From NCBI GenBank assembly GCA_902634885.1, contig CACPLR010000004.1, positions 44,412 through 108,411 on the forward strand: DNA of 64,000 bases, given 5' to 3'. The translations under genes and the position numbers were made by a program. Below, one piece after another: positions 55,815 to 64,000 of this stretch (positions are counted from its first letter, which is position 1; each line of letters starts with the position of its first letter). The DNA comes from an uncultured Pelagibacteraceae bacterium (GTDB lineage Bacteria; Pseudomonadota; Alphaproteobacteria; Pelagibacterales; Pelagibacteraceae). Below the pieces are notes generated by a model that had not been told where the DNA came from, did not search any database, and worked only from the letters and a program-made list of their open reading frames with translations.

Positions 55815-56258
55815 TTATACTCTCCTTTTTTTTGGTGGTCGCGTACCATTATGAGGCATTGGTGTTGTATCTTTAATTGAAATAATTTTAAAACCTCTAG
55901 CTTGTAATGCTCTAAGAGCTGTTTCTCTTCCAGAACCTGGTCCTTTTACCTCTACAGATAAAACTTTCATTCCTACGTCTAAAGCTTTAGCAGCAGCGGC
56001 ATCAGCAGCAACTTGCGCAGCATATGGTGTAGATTTTCTAGATCCTTTAAAACCTTTTTGACCAGCGGATGCCCATGAAATTACATTTCCATTTGTATCT
56101 GCAATAGATACAATAGTATTGTTAAATGTAGATTGAACATATGCAATACCGTTTAAAATATTCTTTTTCCCCTTTTTTTTTTTAGAATATGAGCTCTTTT
56201 TACTTTTTGAAGAGGTTTCTTTTGATGCAGATTTATTTTCTGTAGCTTCTTTAGTCAT
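55815..56258 (-). CDS. rpsK: 30S ribosomal protein S11
   Basis: S11 of 147 aa. The core has [68 protein letters not shown] and the [18 protein letters not shown] end. The first 30 residues are an unusual Ser/Lys/Glu-rich extension ending in [11 protein letters not shown], about 18 residues longer than in E. coli. Three bases separate it from rpsM. Confidence 0.97.
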   Translation of the reverse strand: MTKEATENKSASKETSSKSKKSSYSKKKKGKKNILNGIAYVQSTFNNTIVSIADTNGNVISWASAGQKGFKGSRKSTPYAAQVAADAAAAKALDVGMKVLSVEVKGPGSGRETALRALQARGFKIISIKDTTPMPHNGTRPPKKRRV

Positions 56259-56261
56259 TGA

Positions 56262-56645
56262 TTATTTTTTAAGTGGTGTTAATTTTTTACCTGCTATAGC
56301 AATTGCCTTACCTTTTCTAGTTCTGGCATTGCATCTTGTTCTTTGTCCTCTTACAGGTAATTTCTTTCTATGTCTTGATCCTCTGTATGTAGCTAAATCA
56401 ATAAGTCTCTTTATACTTAGTGAATTTTCTCTTCTTAAGTCACCTTCAACAGTAAATTTCTGATCAATGTATTCTCTTATCTTCAAAATTTGATCATCTG
56501 TTAACTCATTTACTCTTTTTGATTTTGGGATTTCTAAAAATTTACATATTTCATTAGAAAACTTGTTACCTATCCCATAAATATAAGTTAATCCAACATG
56601 AACTAATTTATTTTGGGGTATGTTTACACCTGCAATACGAGCCAT
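56262..56645 (-). CDS. rpsM: 30S ribosomal protein S13
   Basis: S13, 127 aa, a head protein at the subunit interface. It starts [25 protein letters not shown], with [21 protein letters not shown] and [20 protein letters not shown] near the end. 56 bases separate it from adk, one of the few gaps in this block; an internal promoter is possible, but no clear boxes are seen. rpmJ (L36) is not here. Confidence 0.97.
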   Translation of the reverse strand: MARIAGVNIPQNKLVHVGLTYIYGIGNKFSNEICKFLEIPKSKRVNELTDDQILKIREYIDQKFTVEGDLRRENSLSIKRLIDLATYRGSRHRKKLPVRGQRTRCNARTRKGKAIAIAGKKLTPLKK

Positions 56646-56701
56646 AGTTTTTGTGATAAAATTGAGCCTTTTATATAAGAGAATTAGTCAAAGTCAACGC
56701 A

Positions 56702-57265
56702 TTAAACATTGACAAAAGCGTCTATTTTCCTTGTTATTTCAGTAATATTTTCAGATCCATCAATCTCATGAAAATTATCTTTTTTGGAGTAAAAATCTAA
56801 AACTGGTTTAGTGGTCTCAATGTATGTATCGTACCTTTTAAGAATAGTTTCTAAATCATCATCGCTTCTTTTTTCTATAAACTTTCTTTTTTCAAGTCTT
56901 TTAACAATGGTCTCTTTATTTGCATTTAAATAAAATACAAAACCAATTTTTTGTTCTGAATCATTTAATAAATTATCTAAATTTTTAGCTTGTTCTAGAG
57001 ATCTGGGGTACCCATCAAAAATTAATTTATTTTTCTTTTGAGGGTCAAAAATAAATCTTTTAATTATTGTGTTTACAATCTCATCATTCACAAATTTTCC
57101 ATCATTCATATCATTAATTATTCGCTTACCTATATCTGTATCTTTTTTGATTTCATCTCTAAGAATATCTCCTGTAGAAATTTGAAATCCATTCAATTTT
57201 TCAACTAAATATTTGGCCTGAGTTCCTTTTCCAGCTCCAGGGGGGCCAAATAATATGATGTTCAC
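56702..57265 (-). CDS. adk: Adenylate kinase
   Basis: Interconverts AMP plus ATP with two ADP; 187 aa, the short form without the large LID insertion. P-loop FGPPGAGKGTQAKYL (5-19), AMP-binding STGDILRDEI and DGYPRSLEQA are seen. The start is a GTG at 57265, right at the conserved N-terminus (MNIILFGPP), with no ATG available; it follows the secY stop with no gap. secY-adk is a usual neighbour pair. Confidence 0.96.
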   Translation of the reverse strand: MNIILFGPPGAGKGTQAKYLVEKLNGFQISTGDILRDEIKKDTDIGKRIINDMNDGKFVNDEIVNTIIKRFIFDPQKKNKLIFDGYPRSLEQAKNLDNLLNDSEQKIGFVFYLNANKETIVKRLEKRKFIEKRSDDDLETILKRYDTYIETTKPVLDFYSKKDNFHEIDGSENITEITRKIDAFVNV

Positions 57266-58546
57266 TTATCTACCAAATTTTGTTTTTTTAATTAGTTGCT
57301 CATATTGAGAGCTCATTAAACGAGTCTGTATCTGAGTAACTGTATCGATTGCTACAACAACTACAATTAATACAGATGCTCCACCTAAATAGAAAGGTAT
57401 TGGATAATTTGCTATTAAAAATTCAGGCATTAAACACACCAAAGTAAGGTATAAAGCTCCTATAGTCGTCAATCTTGTAAGTATGGTATCTATGTAGATT
57501 GCTGTGCTTTCACCTGGACGAATTCCAGGAATAAATCCGCCATATTTTCTTAAATTTTCTGCAGTTTCGTTTGGATTAAACGTAATTGAGGTATAAAAAA
57601 AAGTAAAAAATATTATTCCACTTGCATATAAGATCATATAGAGAGGTTGGCCTTGAGAAAAATATGAGGATATATTTAAAAAAGTTTCGTTCTGAGAAAT
57701 ATTAAAATTTGAAAATGTCACTGGCAGAAGTAATAAAGCTGATGCAAAGATAGCTGGTATTACTCCTGCTGAATTTATTTTAAGTGGCAAATGAGAGGAG
57801 TCTCCACCATACATTTTATTACCCATTTGTCTTTTTGGATAATTTATTAAAATTTTGCGAAGTGCACGCTCCATAAAAACAATAAATAAAATAGTTAAAA
57901 TCAATAAAACAAAAATACCTATAATCATAATTGTAGAGATTGCACCAGTACGACCAAGTTCAAACGTGGTTACTAAGGCTCTTGGAATTTCTGCAACTAT
58001 ACCAGAAAAAATTATCAGAGAAATACCATTTCCAATACCTCTTTGTGTTATCTGTTCCCCTAACCACATCAAAAATATTGTACCAGCTACAATAGTTGTT
58101 ACTGTTGATATTTTAAAAAACATACCAGGATTTATCACTAGATTTGCAGAAGACTCTAATCCAACTGCTAAACCGTAGCCTTGAATAGTTGCTAATAAAA
58201 CTGTTCCATATCTTGTGATTTGTGTAATTTTTTGTCTACCTATTTCTCCTTGGGCTTTTAAATTTTTGAAGTAGTCTGAGACTCCTGTTAATAACTGCAC
58301 AATAATAGAGGATGATATATAAGGCATAATACCAAGTGCAAATATTGCCATTCTGCTTACAGCTCCACCAGCAAAAACATTAAACATTCCTAATAAACCT
58401 TTTTGATTACTTTCCATCATTATTTGAAGTTGTTCTGGATCAATTCCAGGTAGTGGGATAAACGTACCAAGTCTGTAAATTGCAAGTATAATTATAGTAA
58501 ATAATATTCTATTTCTTAAATCGTGAGATTGAGTTGAGGAGCTCAT
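57266..58546 (-). CDS. secY: Protein translocase subunit SecY
   Basis: Channel-forming subunit of the Sec translocon, 426 aa with ten membrane helices. Marks are RLGTFIPLPGIDPEQL, GGAVSRMAIFALGIMPYISSS, RYGTVLLATIQGYG, GNGISLIIFSGIVAEIP, NYPKRQMGNKMYGG, LPLKINSAGVIPAIFAS and the GFIPGIRPGESTAIYID loop. It shares a base with rplO upstream and abuts adk downstream. Confidence 0.98.
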   Translation of the reverse strand: MSSSTQSHDLRNRILFTIIILAIYRLGTFIPLPGIDPEQLQIMMESNQKGLLGMFNVFAGGAVSRMAIFALGIMPYISSSIIVQLLTGVSDYFKNLKAQGEIGRQKITQITRYGTVLLATIQGYGLAVGLESSANLVINPGMFFKISTVTTIVAGTIFLMWLGEQITQRGIGNGISLIIFSGIVAEIPRALVTTFELGRTGAISTIMIIGIFVLLILTILFIVFMERALRKILINYPKRQMGNKMYGGDSSHLPLKINSAGVIPAIFASALLLLPVTFSNFNISQNETFLNISSYFSQGQPLYMILYASGIIFFTFFYTSITFNPNETAENLRKYGGFIPGIRPGESTAIYIDTILTRLTTIGALYLTLVCLMPEFLIANYPIPFYLGGASVLIVVVVAIDTVTQIQTRLMSSQYEQLIKKTKFGR

Positions 58547-59007
58547 TAATCTTTGTTTGATTTTACTAAAATACTTCCGCCTGCTTTCTCAACTTTTTGT
58601 ATTGCTGATTTAGAGGAAAAATCAGCCTCTATATTTAATTTTGAATTTACTTCACCATTTCCTAAAACTTTAAATTGAGTAACAGATTTAGATATAATTT
58701 TATTTTTCTTTAAATATTCTAGACTAATTTTCTGAGATGAATTAATTTTATTAGAAACTAATAATTTATTTAATAAATCTAAATTTATCTTTGCAATTTT
58801 CTCTTTCCTAATAGGGTTAAAACCTCTTTTTGGAAGTCTTCTATATAATGGCATTTGACCCCCTTCAAAACTTTTGATTGCTACACCTGATCTTGATTTT
58901 TGACCTTTTACACCTCTTCCTGAAGTTTTGCCTTTGCCTGAACCAATTCCTCTACCTACTCTAATCTTTTTAATTTTAACTGAGGTTGTTGTATTTAAAT
59001 TTGTCAT
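58546..59007 (-). CDS. rplO: 50S ribosomal protein L15
   Basis: L15, 153 aa. The glycine-rich start is RVGRGIGSGKGKTSGRGVKG, then SRSGVAIKSFEGGQMPLYRRLPKRGF, and a C-terminal domain ending KAGGSIL. It overlaps the rpsE stop by one base. In most bacteria rpmD (L30) separates rpsE and rplO; here it does not exist. Confidence 0.97.
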   Translation of the reverse strand: MTNLNTTTSVKIKKIRVGRGIGSGKGKTSGRGVKGQKSRSGVAIKSFEGGQMPLYRRLPKRGFNPIRKEKIAKINLDLLNKLLVSNKINSSQKISLEYLKKNKIISKSVTQFKVLGNGEVNSKLNIEADFSSKSAIQKVEKAGGSILVKSNKD

Positions 59008-59507
59008 TATCCTCTTTTTTCAATAATTTCTGAAATTTTTTTATTTCTTAAAGTTGAAATATTTTTTGGTGAATTTTGTTTAGACAATGCTTTCATGCAT
59101 GCTCTAATAACATTATGTGGGTTAGCTGTACCAAGAGATTTTGCTACTATATCTTTAATACCTAAAACTTCACACACAGCACGAACGGGTCCACCGGCAA
59201 TTATACCTGTACCCTTCGGCGCTGCTCTTAGTTTTATTTTTCCTGCTCCGTCTTTACCAAAAATATCATGATGTATCGTTCTTCCCTCTCTTAATGGAAC
59301 TTGAACTAAATTTCTTCTTGCAAGTTCGTTTGCTTTTTTAATGGCATCTGGAACTTGTTTTGCTTTAGCATGTGCAATACCAATTTTGCCATTTTGATTT
59401 CCAACAACGACTAATGCTGAAAATCCAAATCTTCTACCACCTTTAACAACTTTTGTTATTCTATTTATATGTACAAGTTTTTCTATAAATTCTGTATTTT
59501 TTTCCAT
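59007..59507 (-). CDS. rpsE: 30S ribosomal protein S5
   Basis: S5, 166 aa, important for decoding accuracy. The family shows in [73 protein letters not shown] and [14 protein letters not shown]. Three bases separate it from rplR. Confidence 0.98.
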   Translation of the reverse strand: MEKNTEFIEKLVHINRITKVVKGGRRFGFSALVVVGNQNGKIGIAHAKAKQVPDAIKKANELARRNLVQVPLREGRTIHHDIFGKDGAGKIKLRAAPKGTGIIAGGPVRAVCEVLGIKDIVAKSLGTANPHNVIRACMKALSKQNSPKNISTLRNKKISEIIEKRG

Positions 59508-59510
59508 TCT

Positions 59511-59864
59511 TTAAAATTCCATTCCATTTTTTCGTAAAGTTTCTGCAAATATTTTAACTCTTCCATGATATTTATAGACACCTCTGTCAAAATAAACTTT
59601 GGTTATTTTTTTGTCTTGTGCTTTTTTAGCAAGAGTCTCAGCAACCAAAGTGGATAGCTCTGATTTTGTTTTTTTTTGTTCTCTTATATTTTTTTCTACC
59701 GATGATGCTGAAACTAAAGTTATTTTATTTACGTCATCAATAATTTGCGCGCTTATATTTTTAGCTGAACGAGAAACGCACAACCTAAGTCTATCTTTGC
59801 TTGAAACTTTTTTTAATTTATTTCTTACTCTAAATTTTTTTCTATCTAATGTACTAATTTTCAT
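59511..59864 (-). CDS. rplR: 50S ribosomal protein L18
   Basis: 5S rRNA-binding protein, 117 aa. It has [47 protein letters not shown], and [28 protein letters not shown] at the end. It shares one base with rplF. Confidence 0.96.
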   Translation of the reverse strand: MKISTLDRKKFRVRNKLKKVSSKDRLRLCVSRSAKNISAQIIDDVNKITLVSASSVEKNIREQKKTKSELSTLVAETLAKKAQDKKITKVYFDRGVYKYHGRVKIFAETLRKNGMEF

Positions 59865-60403
59865 TATTTTTTTTTACCCTCTTTTCTAAGAATGTACTGA
59901 CCTTGTTCTTTTATACCTTTGCCTTTGTAGGGTTCTGGTGGTCTTATACTTTTGATTTGAGACGCTACCATTCCAACTAGTTGTTTGTCTGGTCCAGTTA
60001 TTTTTAATATTGTTTGTTTTTCAACAGCGATTTTTATTCCTTCTGGAATATCAAAATTTATATCATGACTGAAGCCTAGCTGCATATTTAATTGTTTTCC
60101 CTTTAATGCAGCCCTAAATCCAACCCCTACTAATTCTAGAGTTTTTTCATAGCCCTTACTCGCACCAATAATCGCATTATTTAACAAACTTCTGTTCATT
60201 CCCCATAGTCTTTTTGAGTTTTGATCAATTTTTTTGGGTTTTATAGAAATTGTTTTACCTTCATCAATTTTTAAATCAAAAACATCTAAATTTATATTTA
60301 ATGATTTTTTTCCTAATGGTCCCTCAATATTTATTATATTTCCGTTTAATAGCAGTTTAACTTTATCAGGAATTTGAATATTTGTTTTACCTATTTTAGA
60401 CAT
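59864..60403 (-). CDS. rplF: 50S ribosomal protein L6
   Basis: L6, 179 aa, with two similar domains. Seen are [71 protein letters not shown] and the conserved [11 protein letters not shown]. Adjacent genes rpsH and rplR overlap by one base each. Confidence 0.98.
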   Translation of the reverse strand: MSKIGKTNIQIPDKVKLLLNGNIINIEGPLGKKSLNINLDVFDLKIDEGKTISIKPKKIDQNSKRLWGMNRSLLNNAIIGASKGYEKTLELVGVGFRAALKGKQLNMQLGFSHDINFDIPEGIKIAVEKQTILKITGPDKQLVGMVASQIKSIRPPEPYKGKGIKEQGQYILRKEGKKK

Positions 60404-60798
60404 TAGAATACCTTACAAATTATTTCTCCACCAATTTTTTGCTTTCTAGCGTCTATATCAGTCATTACACCTTTTGGAGTTGATACTATTGCTATGCCAA
60501 GTCCATTATTTATTTTTGGAAGACTTTCAGCGCTTGAAAATATTCTTCTGCCTGGTTTTGATACCCTTTCAATTGTATTTATTACCGGATTTCCAGAGTT
60601 ATACTTTAAATTAATTTCCAAATTAGGTTTTTTATCCTTATCAGTTATCTTGTAATCAATGATATAACCCTCAGACTTCAAAACTTCTGCTATTTTCACT
60701 TTAAATTTTGAAGATGGAAGTTCTACTTTTTTGTGATTTCTCATTTGAGAATTTTTAATTCTCGCTAACATATCTCCTATTGGATCACTTAAACTCAT
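60403..60798 (-). CDS. rpsH: 30S ribosomal protein S8
   Basis: S8, 131 aa, a 16S rRNA-binding protein and, in other bacteria, translational regulator of the spc operon. It starts SLSDPIGDMLARIKNSQMRN, with SKPGRRIFSSAESLPKINNG and the GLGIAIVSTPKGVMTD segment; the IGGEIICKVF end is typical. Confidence 0.97.
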   Translation of the reverse strand: MSLSDPIGDMLARIKNSQMRNHKKVELPSSKFKVKIAEVLKSEGYIIDYKITDKDKKPNLEINLKYNSGNPVINTIERVSKPGRRIFSSAESLPKINNGLGIAIVSTPKGVMTDIDARKQKIGGEIICKVF

Positions 60799-60808
60799 AT
60801 TATCCTTT

Positions 60809-61114
60809 CTACCAGCTTGACTTTACCATACCAGGAATTTTACCCTCTAAACCCAATTGTCTAAGAGCTATTCTTGATATTTTTAATTTTCTATAAACAC
60901 CATGTGGTCTGCCTGTGATTTGACATCTATTCATCACTCTTGTTTTTGCAGAATTTCTAGGCATTTTTGATAATTTTTGCTGTGCTTTAAATCTTTCTTC
61001 TAAAGATAATTTTTTATCCATAATTATTTTTTTTAGCATTTGTCTTCTCTTAAATAATTTGTCAGATAATTTAATCCGTTTATTATTCTTGTTTACAGCA
61101 CTCATTTTAGCCAT
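60809..61114 (-). CDS. rpsN: 30S ribosomal protein S14
   Basis: S14 of the long, zinc-free kind, 101 aa. It has [15 protein letters not shown], the [20 protein letters not shown] stretch, and [21 protein letters not shown] with IPGMVKSSW at the end. Ten bases before rpsH and one base after rplE. Confidence 0.97.
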   Translation of the reverse strand: MAKMSAVNKNNKRIKLSDKLFKRRQMLKKIIMDKKLSLEERFKAQQKLSKMPRNSAKTRVMNRCQITGRPHGVYRKLKISRIALRQLGLEGKIPGMVKSSW

Positions 61115-61115
61115 A

Positions 61116-61670
61116 TTAATTGCTCCTTTTTTCGGTAAATGGGAAATTTAGTTGTTTTAATAGCTCAAAACTATGTTCCTTATCTTGGTTTTTTATTGAT
61201 ATTGTAATATCTAAGCCCCTAACTTTATCGACTTTATCAAAGTTAACTTCAGGAAAGACAATATGTTCTTTTATTCCAAAAGAATAATTACCAAATTTAT
61301 CAAATCCATTTGGGTTTAATCCTCTAAAGTCTTTAATTCTAGGTAATGCAATATTTACAAGTCTGTCAATAAACTCATACATCTTATTTTTTCTTAAAGT
61401 GACTTTTAATCCAGCATTTGTATTTTTTCTTGTTTTAAAATTTGCAATTGATTTTTTAAATTTAGTTGTGACTGGTTTTTGTCCTGTTATATTTGCTAAG
61501 TCCTCTTCACATGATTTCAAAATTTTGGCATCATTACCATCGAGACCAAGACCCATGTTTATAACTACTTTTGAAATTTGGGGACCCATAAATAAATTTT
61601 TGTAACCAAATTTCTCTTTTAAGTTTGATTGTATTTCTTTTACAATTAAGTCTTTTAATCTAGGTTGCAT
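61116..61670 (-). CDS. rplE: 50S ribosomal protein L5
   Basis: L5, 184 aa, binds 5S rRNA. Motifs: [61 protein letters not shown] in part, [17 protein letters not shown] and the [12 protein letters not shown] segment. I take the ATG at 61670, which shares one base with the rplX stop (TGATG); a GTG one codon earlier is also possible. Confidence 0.97.
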   Translation of the reverse strand: MQPRLKDLIVKEIQSNLKEKFGYKNLFMGPQISKVVINMGLGLDGNDAKILKSCEEDLANITGQKPVTTKFKKSIANFKTRKNTNAGLKVTLRKNKMYEFIDRLVNIALPRIKDFRGLNPNGFDKFGNYSFGIKEHIVFPEVNFDKVDKVRGLDITISIKNQDKEHSFELLKQLNFPFTEKRSN

Positions 61671-61915
61671 CACTTCTTAGCCTCAACTTTTTTTGATTTT
61701 TTATTTTCAAGTATGGATAAGTTTGAAAGATGTATAAAATTTTCTTTTGAAACTATTCCACCTTTTTTTTCTTTTGTTGTTTTTATATGTTTTTTGACCA
61801 TATTAATCCCTTTTACCTTTGCACGATTATTTGAACGGTCTATTTCCATTACTTCACCATCTTTATTTTTATCTTTGCCCACTAATACTTTTACTTTAGT
61901 TCCTTTTTTTATCAT
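61670..61915 (-). CDS. rplX: 50S ribosomal protein L24
   Basis: L24, 81 aa, shorter than the 103-104 aa of most bacteria. The KOW core is clear: [28 protein letters not shown] start, then [14 protein letters not shown] and [15 protein letters not shown]. The C-terminal domain is reduced to a lysine-rich tail. Confidence 0.95.
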   Translation of the reverse strand: MIKKGTKVKVLVGKDKNKDGEVMEIDRSNNRAKVKGINMVKKHIKTTKEKKGGIVSKENFIHLSNLSILENKKSKKVEAKK

Positions 61916-62283
61916 TATAGTACCTCCGGAGCTAAGGATATTATTTTCATTTGTCCTCTACTTCTTAACTCTCTTGTTACAGGACCAAAAATTCTAGTTC
62001 CAATTGGTTCACCTTTATCATCTGTTAGAACTGCTGCATTGTTATCAAATCTTACTTTTGATCCATCATTTCTATGAATGCCTTTTTTTACTCTTACTAC
62101 TACTGCTTTGTGAACAGCACCTTTTTTTACTTTACCTTTAGGTATAGCCTCTTTAACAGCTACTACAATGGTATCACCAATACTTGCATATCTTCTTTTT
62201 GAGCCACCTAAAACTTTAATACATTCAATTTTTTTTGCACCTGTATTATCAGCTACAAATAATTCTGTTTGAACCTGTATCAT
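61915..62283 (-). CDS. rplN: 50S ribosomal protein L14
   Basis: L14, 122 aa, a very conserved interface protein. It starts [20 protein letters not shown] and has [52 protein letters not shown] and the [11 protein letters not shown] motif. Its ATG overlaps rpsQ by four bases. Confidence 0.98.
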   Translation of the reverse strand: MIQVQTELFVADNTGAKKIECIKVLGGSKRRYASIGDTIVVAVKEAIPKGKVKKGAVHKAVVVRVKKGIHRNDGSKVRFDNNAAVLTDDKGEPIGTRIFGPVTRELRSRGQMKIISLAPEVL

Positions 62284-62516
62284 TTAACGTCTCCTATAAC
62301 TTCAAATTTTTTTGACTTTGAATATGGTTTACACTCTCTTATTGATACTTTATCACCATTTTTAAATTTGTTTTCCTCGTCATGTACACTGTATTTTTTT
62401 CTTGCCTTTATAACTTTTTTTAACACAGGATGTTGATACTTTCTTTCAACCATCACAGTAATCGTTTTGTTTGGTTTATCGCTAACAACTATTCCGTTTA
62501 GTGTTTTTTTAGGCAT
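62280..62516 (-). CDS. rpsQ: 30S ribosomal protein S17
   Basis: S17, 78 aa. Seen are [38 protein letters not shown], and [20 protein letters not shown]. It overlaps rpmC by eight and rplN by four bases. Confidence 0.96.
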   Translation of the reverse strand: MPKKTLNGIVVSDKPNKTITVMVERKYQHPVLKKVIKARKKYSVHDEENKFKNGDKVSIRECKPYSKSKKFEVIGDVK

Positions 62517-62697
62517 TTTTTCCTTCTAATAATGTTTTTAATCGTGCTATAGTTTTTTTCGTTTCATTAATTTTAGCTGGGCTTTTGACTTGCCCATTAA
62601 CTTTTTGAAATCTAAAGTTAAACAAGTCTTTTTTTAATTTCTCCAAATCTTTGAGTGCTTGTTCTTTAGTTAATTTTTTTATATCCTTTTGTTTCAT
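62509..62697 (-). CDS. rpmC: 50S ribosomal protein L29
   Basis: L29, 62 aa, a two-helix protein at the exit tunnel. It has LTKEQALKDLEKLKKDLFNF, RFQKVNGQVKSPAKI and ETKKTIARLKTLL. One base after rplP and overlapping rpsQ by eight. Confidence 0.96.
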   Translation of the reverse strand: MKQKDIKKLTKEQALKDLEKLKKDLFNFRFQKVNGQVKSPAKINETKKTIARLKTLLEGKNA

Positions 62698-62698
62698 T

Positions 62699-63106
62699 TT
62701 ATATTCTTTTAATAAATTTACATTTGATAGGGAGTTTTGCGGAAGCTTTGTATAATGCCTCTTTTGCTATTTGCTCAGATACACCATCAACTTCAAACAA
62801 AATTCTTCCTGGTTTAACTCTACACGCCCAAAACTCTGGAGAACCTTTACCTTTTCCCATTCTTACTTCAGTAGGTTTTTTTGAGACTGGTATGTTAGGA
62901 AACATTCTAGTCCAAACTCTTCCTTGTCTTTTCATATGTCTTGTTAAAGCAACTCTGGCTGCCTCTATTTGTTTTGAAATCACTCTTTCAGGCTGTATAG
63001 CTTTAAGTCCGAATGCTCCATAATTCATTACATTACATCTGGACGCATTCCCATGTATTCTTCCTTTATGAGCTTTTCTAAATTTTGTTCTAGTAGGTTG
63101 CAACAT
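62699..63106 (-). CDS. rplP: 50S ribosomal protein L16
   Basis: L16, 135 aa. It starts [16 protein letters not shown] and has [58 protein letters not shown] and [10 protein letters not shown]. Two bases separate it from rpsC. Confidence 0.98.
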   Translation of the reverse strand: MLQPTRTKFRKAHKGRIHGNASRCNVMNYGAFGLKAIQPERVISKQIEAARVALTRHMKRQGRVWTRMFPNIPVSKKPTEVRMGKGKGSPEFWACRVKPGRILFEVDGVSEQIAKEALYKASAKLPIKCKFIKRI

Positions 63107-63108
63107 AA

Positions 63109-63768
63109 TTAAGCTTTATTCCTCTCCTGATTAAATTCTTTTGTGAATATTTCGCCTTTATAAATCCAGACTTTAATTCCAATTATTCCATATGTGGTTA
63201 ATGCTTCTGCTTCTGCGTAGTCAATATCAGCTCTTAAAGTGTGTGATGGTATACTACCATCCCTTAACCATTCTGTTCTTGCAATCTCATTTCCACCAAG
63301 TCTTCCACTAACAGAAACCTTAATTCCTTTAGCACCTAATCTTAAAGCTGATTGCATAGCTCTTTTCATTGCTCTACGGTAAGAAACTCTTTTAACTAAT
63401 TGTTGAGCAATATTTTCCGCAACTAAATAACCATTTGTCTCAGGTTTTTTTACCTCTTTGATGTTTAGGACAACTTCATTCGTTGTAAGATTTGAAAGTT
63501 TTCCTTTAATTTTTTCTATATCACTTCCTTTTTTACCAATCACAAACCCGGGTCTTGAAGTATATATTGTAACAAAACATTTCTTTGAAGTTCTCTCAAT
63601 CATAACTTTAGAGACACCAGAGTTAATTACATTTTTTTTTATGTATTCTCTGATTTTAAAGTCTTCAATTAAATAGTTGCCAAAATCTTTTTTCTTAGCA
63701 TACCAAACAGAGTCCCATCCTCTGTTTATACCTAGTCTTAAGCCTATTGGATTAACCTTTTGCCCCAT
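63109..63768 (-). CDS. rpsC: 30S ribosomal protein S3
   Basis: S3, 219 aa. It starts [19 protein letters not shown]. The KH domain has [19 protein letters not shown], and the C-terminal domain has [33 protein letters not shown] and [20 protein letters not shown]. It overlaps the end of rplV by 17 bases. Confidence 0.98.
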   Translation of the reverse strand: MGQKVNPIGLRLGINRGWDSVWYAKKKDFGNYLIEDFKIREYIKKNVINSGVSKVMIERTSKKCFVTIYTSRPGFVIGKKGSDIEKIKGKLSNLTTNEVVLNIKEVKKPETNGYLVAENIAQQLVKRVSYRRAMKRAMQSALRLGAKGIKVSVSGRLGGNEIARTEWLRDGSIPSHTLRADIDYAEAEALTTYGIIGIKVWIYKGEIFTKEFNQERNKA

Positions 63769-64000
63769 CTCTCTCCGTTTGTTTTGTTTGTTCAGTTAAA
63801 ATAATTGTCACATTTGAATAAGGTTTCATAATTTCAGCAGCTCTTCCTTTTGCTCTTGCTCTAAATCGTTTCATTATTATTTGTTTTCCACAATATGCTT
63901 CCTTTACGATTAAATTATCAATATCATATTGATAATTGTTTTCCGCATTTGCAACAGCAGATGAAATGGTTTTTTTGACATCTTTAGAAATTCTTTTTTC
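63752..64000 (-). CDS. rplV: 50S ribosomal protein L22 (3' part; starts beyond the window)
   Basis: The reverse strand from 64000 is open for 82 codons to a TAA at 63752-63754. It reads the L22 C-terminal half: [39 protein letters not shown] and [13 protein letters not shown], then a short tail ending RDGAKG. The N-terminal 25-45 residues lie outside. Position before rpsC is as in all S10 operons. It overlaps rpsC by 17 bases. Confidence 0.95.
   Translation of the reverse strand, partial: EKRISKDVKKTISSAVANAENNYQYDIDNLIVKEAYCGKQIIMKRFRARAKGRAAEIMKPYSNVTIILTEQTKQTERDGAKG

Noticed and set aside
1..64000. Insertion sequences, prophage, CRISPR array or toxin-antitoxin pairs
   Set aside because: Every reading frame of good quality belongs to a housekeeping or metabolic family, and no transposase, integrase, regular repeats or cas-like gene was seen.

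Overview
The window looks like a piece of the chromosome of a streamlined marine alphaproteobacterium of the SAR11 clade (Candidatus Pelagibacter and relatives). The signs are a very A+T-rich sequence, about 80 protein genes with almost no spacers, many 1-44 base overlaps even between convergent genes, and a typical gene content: sarcosine oxidase, H+-pyrophosphatase, alphaproteobacterial Cbp3 chaperone, Mg-type HemB, a RibB with a degenerate RibA domain and a pseudo-dihydroorotase beside pyrB. I see no insertion sequence, prophage, CRISPR array or clearly foreign island. The assignment is inference from sequence style and gene content; no 16S rRNA gene is present. No gene-free stretch exceeds 300 bases.

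Layout. 1-376: 5' end of rplM, leaving the window. 507-5247: two metY-type PLP enzymes flanking an alpha/beta hydrolase and an unassigned methyltransferase, each metY preceded by a structured leader. 5225-9573: heme A synthase, chorismate mutase, L33, a MerR regulator, IHF alpha, PlsX, L32, Cbp3-type cytochrome bc1 chaperone and, back to back with it, BamE. 9570-18468: hppA, thiL, nusB, the riboflavin genes ribH-ribBX-ribE-ribD, nrdR, glyA, rpiB. 18470-19093: a 2-oxoglutarate oxygenase of unknown substrate. 19164-27473: hemB, then recO-rnc-lepB-acpS-pdxJ-pyrE-rel-folK-smpB-dapA. 27510-30717: a lytic transglycosylase, tRNA-Ser(GCU) and a secreted cysteine-containing protein. 30807-35889: the soxBDAG sarcosine oxidase operon, with soxA broken by one extra A in an A8 run. 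35857-41962: MATE exporter, TrhO, a TrmR-like methyltransferase and gatBAC. 42014-48369: ruvX, pyrB, pseudo-pyrC, plsY, topA, a RidA-family gene. 48371-54277: ugd, galU, panC, mgtE, lipB, rluC. 54343-64000: the alpha, spc and S10 ribosomal operons from rplQ back to rplV, with secY, adk and rpoA, and with no rpmD (L30) between rpsE and rplO.

How the genes fit together. One-carbon and sulfur metabolism recur: sarcosine oxidase yields glycine and methylene-tetrahydrofolate, GlyA interconverts serine and glycine, FolK supplies folate, and the metY cluster handles homocysteine formation or reduced-sulfur uptake. TrhO next to a small catechol-O-methyltransferase-like enzyme, beside gatCAB, suggests a two-step 5-methoxyuridine (mo5U34) tRNA pathway. 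The best leads are the metY-hydrolase-methyltransferase-metY cluster with its leaders, the TrhO/TrmR-like pair, and the soxA frameshift at a slippery A8 run.
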